From Clostridia bacterium (lineage in GTDB: Bacteria; Bacillota; Clostridia; Oscillospirales; CAG-272): DNA of 5,866 nt. The DNA lies in assembly GCA_017452565.1 (NCBI GenBank), contig JAFTMF010000109.1, positions 1 to 5,866 on the forward strand. Reading direction: 5' to 3'. How positions within the stretch are numbered: the stretch's first letter is position 1; each line of letters begins with the position of its first letter. Shown here piece by piece: positions 1 through 5,539 of this stretch. The notes under the pieces are model-generated. The model was not told where the DNA came from, made no database searches, and saw only the letters and a program-made list of their open reading frames with translations. Made by a program: the position numbers and the translations under genes.

Positions 1-1
1 A

Positions 2-2905
2 GTGAAGATCAAGAATCAAGGCGCCGCATCACTGGTGTTCCGCTCCAACGATAACGGCTCCGAAGCTTATGTTGCCAATGTAGACCTCACCCGAGGCACA
101 GCACGTCTGTTCAAATTTCCCGCTACCGGGGTATTCGAGTTTGGCGAAATTCCCGTGGACAAATCGAAAAAGGAATACACCCTTCGGGTAGACTGCGTGG
201 GCGATTCCATTTCCTATTATATAGACGGCAAGCTCGTCACCTCGGTGAACGATTCCTCCTACACCACAGGCAAACCGGGTTTGCTGGTCTGGAGCAGTGA
301 TACGCTGTTTACCAATGTGAAATGGACACCCATTCCCGAGAGCGCAAAGCCTGCTCTCACCGCCTTCTCCATGGACGGAGTGCCGAACGGCATTTGGTTT
401 GACGAGACCATCACAGATTTTCACTCCCGTCTGCCCTATGAAATCGACTCGGTACGGCTGATCCCCCAAGCCACTGCCGAAACCGATCTTTTCGTTTCCG
501 CAAGCTACGGTGGCAAGACAGTGCTTGCCCAAACTGCTGTTGAGAACGGATCACCCTCTCCCGAAATTCCCCTTGCAGTAGGCGTGACCACCGTCACCTA
601 TCGGCTGGAAAAAGCCTGTGACCTCACCCACAGCGGCAAGGTCGTCACCGAATACACCGTCACAATCCGACGGATGGCAGAAGGAGAAGATATGAACTAT
701 ACCCTGACATATCCCGATGTGGTCGGAAAACTCACCGATCTCGCAGCCCTTGCCAATCCCGTACAACCTGGCGAGGCTTCTGCAGAATCCACCTCCTACG
801 ATCAGCGATCCACCTACAACGAAATCACGGGCAAATATCAAAACTGGGACGCCAACGACGACCACGGAGACAATCTCCGCCGTCAGCCCGACGGTGGATT
901 GGTACTGGCAGACATCACGGGCGCAGGTGCGCTGGTTCGCTTCTGGTCAGCAGAGCCGAGAAGCGGCCATATCAAAATCTTCATCGACGGTAGCACGACC
1001 CCTTCAGTGGATATGCCTTTCGCAGACTTTTTCGGCGGCAGTTTCCCCTTCAATCTCTCCAACATCTCCTACGATGCCGCAAGAGGTAAAAACTGCTATC
1101 TGCCTATCCCATACAGCACGTCCTGCAAGGTGGTGGCATACGGCGATTGGGGACGTTACTTCCACGTAGGCTACATCACCTTCCCCGAAGGCACCACCGT
1201 TGAACCCTTCTCCCTCCCTCTCTCCGCAGAGGGACAGAAGGCTCTGTTGGATGCAGAGAAAGCCTTTGTAAATCTTGGTACCAAGCAAACGGGCAAGGAG
1301 CAAGCTGCCACCATCCCTGCAGGCGGCTCTGCGGAGCTGTTTGCCGCCTCGGGTGCGTGTGCAGTGACCAAGATCACCGTTAAACTCGACGGTCTGTCAG
1401 GGCTCGGTGATGATTGGAACGCTCTTGCAGAGCTGGCAATCTCCGCTTACTGGGATGGCGAAGCAGCCCCGTCGGTGTGGACTACCCTGGGCGGATTCTT
1501 CGGTAGCACCTGCGGGCTCAATGCATACAGCAGCCTGCCCGTTGGCGTGTACGAGGACGGCACCCTCTACGCCTCCTGGTATATGCCCTACTCTGACGGT
1601 GCGAAAATCGTCCTGCAAAACGACGGTAAAACCGATCGAAAGATCACATACTCGGTAGAAAGCCAGACACTTTCCAAAACCGATGCAGATCGCCTCCTGC
1701 GCTTCCATGCCAAATGGAACCGCCTTGCCGATCCCGTCAAAAACGATCGCTTCCCCGACTCCTCGATGCTGTCGGTTACGGGAAGCGGCAGATTCGTGGG
1801 CGTTTCCATGCACATCTACAAGGAATACGGCGTAGGCGATCCCACCTCTCACCCCGATTGGTGGTGGGGAGAAGGGGACGAAAAGTTCTTCGTGGACGGC
1901 GAAAAGTTCCCCTCTTGGTTCGGAACGGGGAGCGAGGACTATTTCGGCTACGCTTGGGGAAGTTGGTTCCCCTTTGATTACCCCTACCATGCACAGCCCT
2001 TCACCAACGGCGGTATGTGGGGAATCGGAAACCGTCTGAATAACCGTTTCCACATCATCGACAATATCCCCTTTGCCGAATCCTTCCAGGCTTTCATTGA
2101 AAAATATCATCGGAACGGCTATTCCAATCAGGTAGTCACCGCCTACTTCTATCTGGAGAAAGGGCAGACCGATGGCTATAGTGCCGTTTCACTGGAGGCA
2201 CGCACCGAGTATTACGATCTTCCATATCCCGAGCCGGCTCTGTTCTACGAGGGCGAGGCGATGAAGATCATCGAATGCACCGGTATGGAAAAGGCAGAGA
2301 CACAGGAAATGTCTCCCTTCGGCAGAGATTGGTCGGGCGGCAGCCAACTGATCTTCAAGGCACAGCGGGACAATTACGTAAAGCTCTACATCAACGTTCC
2401 CGAAACGGCAGTGTATGATCTGTCTGCTGTTTTCACCAAGGCAGGCGATTTCGGCATCGCCTATCACTATCTGGACGGTGAACCGCTGGGCAAGGGCGTA
2501 GATCTCTACAACAACGGCGTCATACGCTCCCCTGAGACGAAGCTGGGTGAGGGTCTTTCTCTCACCCAAGGACTTCACGTGCTGGAAGTGCGGATCCCCG
2601 AGAAAAACGGCAGATCCAGCGGCTACTTCTACGGTCTGGACTACTTCAGACTCACCAAGGTGGGAGAAATCCAACCTCCGATGAGCGAGGATGCTCCTGT
2701 CACCGATGATCTTCCCACCGATGTCCCTCCTTCCGACGATCTGCCTGCCACCGAACAGCCCGATGTCACCACGCCGTCGGGAAATCCCCCTGTCGCCACC
2801 AAGGATAACGGCAAACTCGTTCCCGTATTGTTGGGCATTGCCGGCGTTTTGGTTGCGATCGGTGCAGTGGCAGCGATTCTTCTTGGCAAACGAAAGAAAC
2901 AATAA
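2..2905 (+). CDS. Surface-anchored GH172 (DUF2961) glycoside hydrolase with CBM66-like domain, 5'-truncated by the window
   Basis: Predicted extracellular hydrolase of fructofuranosyl or related furanosyl bonds. Residues count from position 2. Residues 1-110 are the second part of a ConA-like domain resembling CBM66 of levanases (SLVFRS, AYVANVD, YYIDGKLV, LLVW). Residues 117-226 resemble a cadherin-like beta-sandwich. Residues 245-745 are GH172: STSYDQR (264-269 area), GEGDE (623-627), GTGSEDYF (641-648), RFHI-D-IPF (682-691). E624 and E645 are 21 residues apart, the same spacing as the catalytic pair I recall for Bifidobacterium dentium alpha-fructofuranosidase (E270/E291). Residues 746-886 look like a carbohydrate-binding beta-sandwich, 887-938 is a Pro/Thr/Asp-rich linker, 939-961 is a membrane helix, and the tail is KRKKQ. 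No LPXTG is present. The GTG at 2 is very probably an internal valine: the protein needs a signal peptide, and the first domain starts mid-strand. The known family activities are alpha-D-fructofuranosidase/difructose dianhydride I hydrolase and D-arabinofuranosidase; neighbouring GH32 favours fructose. Confidence 0.88.
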   Translation: MKIKNQGAASLVFRSNDNGSEAYVANVDLTRGTARLFKFPATGVFEFGEIPVDKSKKEYTLRVDCVGDSISYYIDGKLVTSVNDSSYTTGKPGLLVWSSDTLFTNVKWTPIPESAKPALTAFSMDGVPNGIWFDETITDFHSRLPYEIDSVRLIPQATAETDLFVSASYGGKTVLAQTAVENGSPSPEIPLAVGVTTVTYRLEKACDLTHSGKVVTEYTVTIRRMAEGEDMNYTLTYPDVVGKLTDLAALANPVQPGEASAESTSYDQRSTYNEITGKYQNWDANDDHGDNLRRQPDGGLVLADITGAGALVRFWSAEPRSGHIKIFIDGSTTPSVDMPFADFFGGSFPFNLSNISYDAARGKNCYLPIPYSTSCKVVAYGDWGRYFHVGYITFPEGTTVEPFSLPLSAEGQKALLDAEKAFVNLGTKQTGKEQAATIPAGGSAELFAASGACAVTKITVKLDGLSGLGDDWNALAELAISAYWDGEAAPSVWTTLGGFFGSTCGLNAYSSLPVGVYEDGTLYASWYMPYSDGAKIVLQNDGKTDRKITYSVESQTLSKTDADRLLRFHAKWNRLADPVKNDRFPDSSMLSVTGSGRFVGVSMHIYKEYGVGDPTSHPDWWWGEGDEKFFVDGEKFPSWFGTGSEDYFGYAWGSWFPFDYPYHAQPFTNGGMWGIGNRLNNRFHIIDNIPFAESFQAFIEKYHRNGYSNQVVTAYFYLEKGQTDGYSAVSLEARTEYYDLPYPEPALFYEGEAMKIIECTGMEKAETQEMSPFGRDWSGGSQLIFKAQRDNYVKLYINVPETAVYDLSAVFTKAGDFGIAYHYLDGEPLGKGVDLYNNGVIRSPETKLGEGLSLTQGLHVLEVRIPEKNGRSSGYFYGLDYFRLTKVGEIQPPMSEDAPVTDDLPTDVPPSDDLPATEQPDVTTPSGNPPVATKDNGKLVPVLLGIAGVLVAIGAVAAILLGKRKKQ
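893..1663 (+). repeat. Internal duplication of a jelly-roll module within the GH172 region (protein-level repeat)
   Basis: Two stretches of the GH172 protein line up. Copy 1 spans residues 298-398 (bases 893-1195) and copy 2 spans residues 441-554 (bases 1322-1663). Each has DG-x3-PSV followed by FFG (D329...G345 and D485...G501). Each then has a proline-aromatic strand (CYLPIPYS at 365-372; SWYMPYS at 525-531), K-[VI]-V, a D-x-G-R or DGKTDR turn, and a closing strand (VGYITF; ITYSVE). The match is visible in protein and diverged in DNA, so it is ancient rather than a recent tandem duplication. It fits a double jelly-roll fold. Confidence 0.6.
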
Positions 2906-2917
2906 TCCAAACAAAAC

Positions 2918-2941
2918 GACCCCCCTCGCTTGAGGGGGATC
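2918..2941. terminator. Bidirectional intrinsic terminator between convergent genes
   Basis: A perfect 7-base-pair stem, CCCCCTC (2921-2927) with GAGGGGG (2932-2938), closes the tetraloop GCTT. Two further pairs (2918-2919 with 2940-2941) follow a C/A mismatch. Read on the minus strand the stem is followed by GTCGTTTTGTTTGG, a good U-rich tract for ending the GH32-araC transcript. Read on the plus strand it is followed by the weaker TCTTCTTGCTT, just after the GH172 stop codon at 2903-2905. It sits 13 bases after one stop and 8 after the other, the expected place for a shared terminator. Confidence 0.85.
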
Positions 2942-2948
2942 TTCTTGC

Positions 2949-3746
2949 TTACAGATATAGTTCCCGATATTTTTTGGGAGTCATCTTCACGTGATACTTG
3001 AAAAACTTATCAAACAGCATCGGCTCGTGAAAGCCTACCGCCTGTCCCACCTGCTTGATGGAGATATCCGAGGTGGTGAGAAGCCGTTTTGCCACCGACA
3101 GCTTTCGCTGGATAACATACTGCTTTATTGTCACCCCCAACTGCTCACGAAAAATTTTGGAGATGTAGTCGTTGCTGTAATGAAACTGCTCGCTGATCTG
3201 ATCCACAGTCAGAGGCGAGGCGATGTGATCGTTGATATACCTCAAAATGCCGTGCATCTGCACCCGCTCGGACTCTCGAGTGCAGGAATCGTAGAGTACC
3301 TCCAGCAAAAGGGAAAAGGCAGAATCCACGAGATAGCTCTCCCCTGTGCCCTTGGAGGCGTAAAAGGTGAGATCGTTGAACAACGTTTGGGCATGGGAGG
3401 AACGGGAGGAAATGCGGAGTGCCTTGCCGTAAAGGGTGTCATATTTGGCCAAGGTGCAGTAGAAGGAAACGGTATAGAAGGCGCAAGCTCCCACGGAGGG
3501 ACGCACGCCCGATAAAGTGGTATACTTCCGCACCAGATAGGCGTCTCCTGCTGTCAGCGATACAGCTTCGCCACCTACCGAAAGATGGAGCTCCCCCTCG
3601 GTAATGTAGATCAGCTCGGCAAGATCCAGAAATCGCTCCTTGTGTTGCCATCCGTCGGGAACACTAATGAAATAAGCGGCAGAAACGTCCAGCTCAGCCT
3701 GCACTTCTACTTTATCGTAGCGGACGCCGACGGGAATGTGAATCAT
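2949..3746 (-). CDS. AraC-family transcriptional regulator with N-terminal cupin domain
   Basis: 265 residues, a normal length for an AraC-type sugar regulator. Residues about 20-100 look like a small beta-barrel sensor (LAELIYITEGELHL at 42-55, then SLTAGDAYLV at 63-72, a typical cupin strand and turn). Residues 165-265 form the double helix-turn-helix DNA-binding domain: first HTH about 179-202 (LTVDQISEQF...ISKIFR), linker helix about 204-225, second HTH about 229-250 (SIKQVGQAVGF...DKFFK), and the usual K-M-T-P-K-K-Y-R-E ending at 254-262. The ATG at 3746 follows the GH32 stop by one base. An AAAGGA Shine-Dalgarno (3762-3757) lies inside the GH32 end, so translation is probably coupled. 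The context makes it the likely local regulator, sensing a fructose-containing ligand and acting on the divergent region 5326-5539. The ligand is inferred. Confidence 0.93.
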   Translation of the reverse strand: MIHIPVGVRYDKVEVQAELDVSAAYFISVPDGWQHKERFLDLAELIYITEGELHLSVGGEAVSLTAGDAYLVRKYTTLSGVRPSVGACAFYTVSFYCTLAKYDTLYGKALRISSRSSHAQTLFNDLTFYASKGTGESYLVDSAFSLLLEVLYDSCTRESERVQMHGILRYINDHIASPLTVDQISEQFHYSNDYISKIFREQLGVTIKQYVIQRKLSVAKRLLTTSDISIKQVGQAVGFHEPMLFDKFFKYHVKMTPKKYRELYL

Positions 3747-3747
3747 C

Positions 3748-5325
3748 TTACCAAATTCCTTTCAGCGTATGAACGGTGAGGGTTACGTCGGGCACTTCCT
3801 TGCCCGACAGCGGCTCTACCGTCAGGTAGCGGATGCTGTAGTCTGCCAGAGAACCCACTACCGAATAGATCAGACCATCGTCTGCAAAGACCTCCAAGCC
3901 CAGCACATCGGAAACAATACGGAGCTTGATCTCACCACCCGTATAGGAAAGCGGCATCGTCACATCGTTGTAGGAGAGCGTGTTATCCGAGGGTTTTACT
4001 CTCAGCTCGTAGCCGAAGAAGCGGATGGCAAAATCGGGAGACTCCTTGGGAGCGGTCAGCTCTATATCATAGCCCTTGCGATGGAGAGGACGGCGGAAAT
4101 TCTCCACCTCACGGATGAGGTGGGTTTCGGTGTTCACCCGCAGAGTCTCAAACTCCTTAACGGGAAGGGTGCAAAGGCGATACTCCCCGCCTACCTTGCA
4201 GAGGCTCACCTCTGTGGGAATGCCCATCTGGTTCTCGAACACCGACTCGGGAGCATGGAGCACATCCCATGCAATTTTGATCCGACGATCGGGGACATCG
4301 GAGAAGGTCTGTGCAGCATAGCTGGTGCGGTGACCGTAGAAGTAGGGCTTGGACTCCTGAACGGGCACGAATCTGCCGCCCCGGAAATCGCCTACCAGAT
4401 AGCGATCGGAAGCGCCGCTGAACACCCACTTCCGCACACTCGGCTCGTTCTTCACGGTCAGGGGATAAATATCGGGACACTCATCGTCCCCACGCAGATG
4501 CAGATGTTGGATCTGGGTAAAGTGAACGAGATCATCGGAGCGGAAGAGTACATATTCGTCCCGATCCAGATAGAGAGCGAGAAGATAGCAGCCCAGCTCC
4601 TCACACCAAACCACTTTGGGATCACGGTTGCCCCCTTCGATGTGCTCGATCACGGGATTGTTTGCATATTTTTGGAAGGTTTTGCCCCCATCGGTGGAAT
4701 ACGCCATACATTGGGTATGTGGCTTACCGGCAGAAAGTGCAGAGTTGCCGCCTGCCGCAGTATAATACAGCAGGATAGGATCATGGTCGCCCGTTTTCAC
4801 TCCGGTGATATTCTTGCGATCCACAATTCCGCTACCGGAGAACATGGTGCCCAGACAGTCGGGCTGCAGGGCAGAATCCACCTCATGCCAGTGGATCAGA
4901 TCATCCGAAATGGCGTGTCCCCAGGTCATATTGCCCCAGTTGCTGTCGGCAGGATTGTGCTGGAAGAACATATGATAGGTCTTGCCGTCAAACACTAGAC
5001 CGTTTGGATCATTGATCCAGCCGATTTTCGCCGTGAAGTGCACCATAGGACGGAATTCTTCCTGATAATAGCCGGCAGAGGGGATCGCATCCACAAAGGT
5101 GAAGTGAATATCGATCTCGGGAGTAGCGGTGAGGGTCACCGTTTTCCCTCTCAGGTGGGAGATGTTCACATAAGTATAAAAACGGGGAGCTGTAAAGTCG
5201 ATATGGGCATCAAAATCCCAGATCAGCTGACCATCCTCATAAAAACAGATTTTTTTCCTTTTTGAATGCATATTCACAGGAATCACGATGTACTTGTTTT
5301 TAATCACAACTTGGTAATATAACAT
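3748..5325 (-). CDS. GH32 beta-fructofuranosidase (levanase/sucrase/fructan beta-fructosidase type), predicted cytoplasmic
   Basis: 525 residues from the ATG at 5325. Hydrolyses terminal beta-D-fructofuranosides (sucrose, inulin- or levan-type oligosaccharides) with retention. Residues 1-85 resemble the DUF4980-type beta-sandwich found before some fructan hydrolases. Residues about 95-390 are the five-bladed propeller with all three GH32 motifs: WINDPNG at 103-109 (nucleophile D106), RDP at 234-236 (transition-state stabiliser D235), and DEC-P at 281-284 (acid/base E282). FSGSG is at 162-166. Residues about 400-525 are the C-terminal beta-sandwich (GLEVFADDG at 476-484). No signal peptide or membrane segment is visible, so it probably acts on imported short fructosides. 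A 542-residue reading from 5376 is unlikely: that codon overlaps the -10 region of the promoter, whereas the ATG at 5325 has AAGGAAGG seven bases upstream. The exact substrate cannot be told from sequence alone. Confidence 0.94.
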   Translation of the reverse strand: MLYYQVVIKNKYIVIPVNMHSKRKKICFYEDGQLIWDFDAHIDFTAPRFYTYVNISHLRGKTVTLTATPEIDIHFTFVDAIPSAGYYQEEFRPMVHFTAKIGWINDPNGLVFDGKTYHMFFQHNPADSNWGNMTWGHAISDDLIHWHEVDSALQPDCLGTMFSGSGIVDRKNITGVKTGDHDPILLYYTAAGGNSALSAGKPHTQCMAYSTDGGKTFQKYANNPVIEHIEGGNRDPKVVWCEELGCYLLALYLDRDEYVLFRSDDLVHFTQIQHLHLRGDDECPDIYPLTVKNEPSVRKWVFSGASDRYLVGDFRGGRFVPVQESKPYFYGHRTSYAAQTFSDVPDRRIKIAWDVLHAPESVFENQMGIPTEVSLCKVGGEYRLCTLPVKEFETLRVNTETHLIREVENFRRPLHRKGYDIELTAPKESPDFAIRFFGYELRVKPSDNTLSYNDVTMPLSYTGGEIKLRIVSDVLGLEVFADDGLIYSVVGSLADYSIRYLTVEPLSGKEVPDVTLTVHTLKGIW

Positions 5326-5332
5326 AGTTTTT

Positions 5333-5340
5333 CCTTCCTT
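5333..5340 (-). promoter_or_regulatory. Ribosome binding site that sets the GH32 start
   Basis: The minus strand reads AAGGAAGG, then seven bases, then ATG at 5325. The two in-frame ATGs further upstream (5343 and 5376) have no such sequence: the first follows an A/C-rich run and the second lies in the promoter itself. This site therefore fixes the start at the MLYYQVV reading. Confidence 0.85.
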
Positions 5341-5364
5341 CATTGGTTTGGTTTGGTTAAATTT

Positions 5365-5393
5365 ATTATATATCATCCTTAGCGTCTTTGCAA
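5365..5393 (-). promoter_or_regulatory. Sigma-A promoter for the GH32-araC operon
   Basis: On the minus strand, TTGCAA (5393-5388) is a 4/6 match to TTGACA and TATAAT (5370-5365) is a perfect -10 box, with an optimal 17-base spacer. Transcription should begin near 5358, giving a leader of about 33 bases ahead of the ATG at 5325. The leader would begin with an unstructured AACC/AAACC repeat. The strong -10 and imperfect -35 fit a promoter that can be regulated by an activator. Confidence 0.78.
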
Positions 5394-5422
5394 GAGGGAA
5401 ACGATATTTTCTTCACCGTCTC

Positions 5423-5440
5423 GAAAAATAACGCTTTTTC
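5423..5440. repeat. Short inverted repeat in the divergent regulatory region
   Basis: GAAAAA (5423-5428) and TTTTTC (5435-5440) are perfect inverted arms around TAACGC. It lies between the two promoters and overlaps the first half of the 21-base-spaced direct repeat. It could be a dimeric repressor site, but the arms are A/T runs that arise easily in such DNA. Confidence 0.3.
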
Positions 5441-5462
5441 TCCTTTTTGGCGCGTTTTTTCT
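5432..5462 (+). promoter_or_regulatory. Candidate AraC-type operator: 10-base direct repeat, 21-base period
   Basis: CGCTTTTTCT (5432-5441) and CGTTTTTTCT (5453-5462) match at 9 of 10 positions and start 21 bases apart, two helical turns, as in classical AraC half-site pairs. The downstream copy ends one base before the -35 box (5464) of the plus-strand gene, where a class II activator binds. The repeat is T-rich, which raises the chance of coincidence; binding by the regulator encoded at 3746-2949 is an inference. Confidence 0.4.
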
Positions 5463-5463
5463 A

Positions 5464-5492
5464 TTGCAAATTATGAATTAAAATTGTACAAT
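5464..5492 (+). promoter_or_regulatory. Sigma-A promoter for the rightward secreted-protein gene
   Basis: TTGCAA (5464-5469) and TACAAT (5487-5492) are separated by exactly 17 bases. The -10 box matches the consensus at 5 of 6 positions and the -35 at 4 of 6. Transcription should begin near 5499, giving a leader of about 40 bases before the start codon at 5540. The hexamer TTGCAA is also the -35 of the facing promoter. Confidence 0.75.
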
Positions 5493-5525
5493 AAAATCAA
5501 GGATATACTCCGAAAATTCTCTTTC

Positions 5526-5533
5526 AGGAAAGG
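5526..5533 (+). promoter_or_regulatory. Ribosome binding site of the rightward gene
   Basis: AGGAAAGG ends six bases before the ATG at 5540 and nine before the second ATG at 5543. Both spacings are workable, so the start could be either of two adjacent methionines; the choice changes one residue only. Confidence 0.75.
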
Positions 5534-5539
5534 AAATTA

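Noticed and set aside
2..4. GTG at position 2 as the true start of the GH172 gene
   Set aside because: The protein would lack a signal peptide although it ends in a surface anchor, and comparison with the right-edge protein shows the domain should begin about 90 residues earlier, so this codon is an internal valine.
1397..2914. Minus-strand open frames of about 240 codons opposite the GH172 gene (1397-2110 and 2189-2914)
   Set aside because: They have no family motifs, are Cys/Gly/Arg-rich as typical of mirror frames, and overlap the conserved catalytic and C-terminal parts of the real gene.
3769..4998. Plus-strand open frame of 409 codons antisense to GH32
   Set aside because: It lies wholly opposite a gene with all three GH32 catalytic motifs, has no recognisable domain, and is the kind of frame produced by GC-rich third positions on the other strand.
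5396..5409. Possible CcpA (cre) site GGGAAACGATATTT
   Set aside because: It keeps the AA-N-CG-N-T core but misses the T and W of the left arm and the C of the right arm; the match is too weak to call.
5501..5535. Small hairpins in the leader of the rightward gene (GGA...TCC; CTTT...AAAG)
   Set aside because: Stems of three to four pairs are too short to be distinguished from chance, and no riboswitch pattern is visible.
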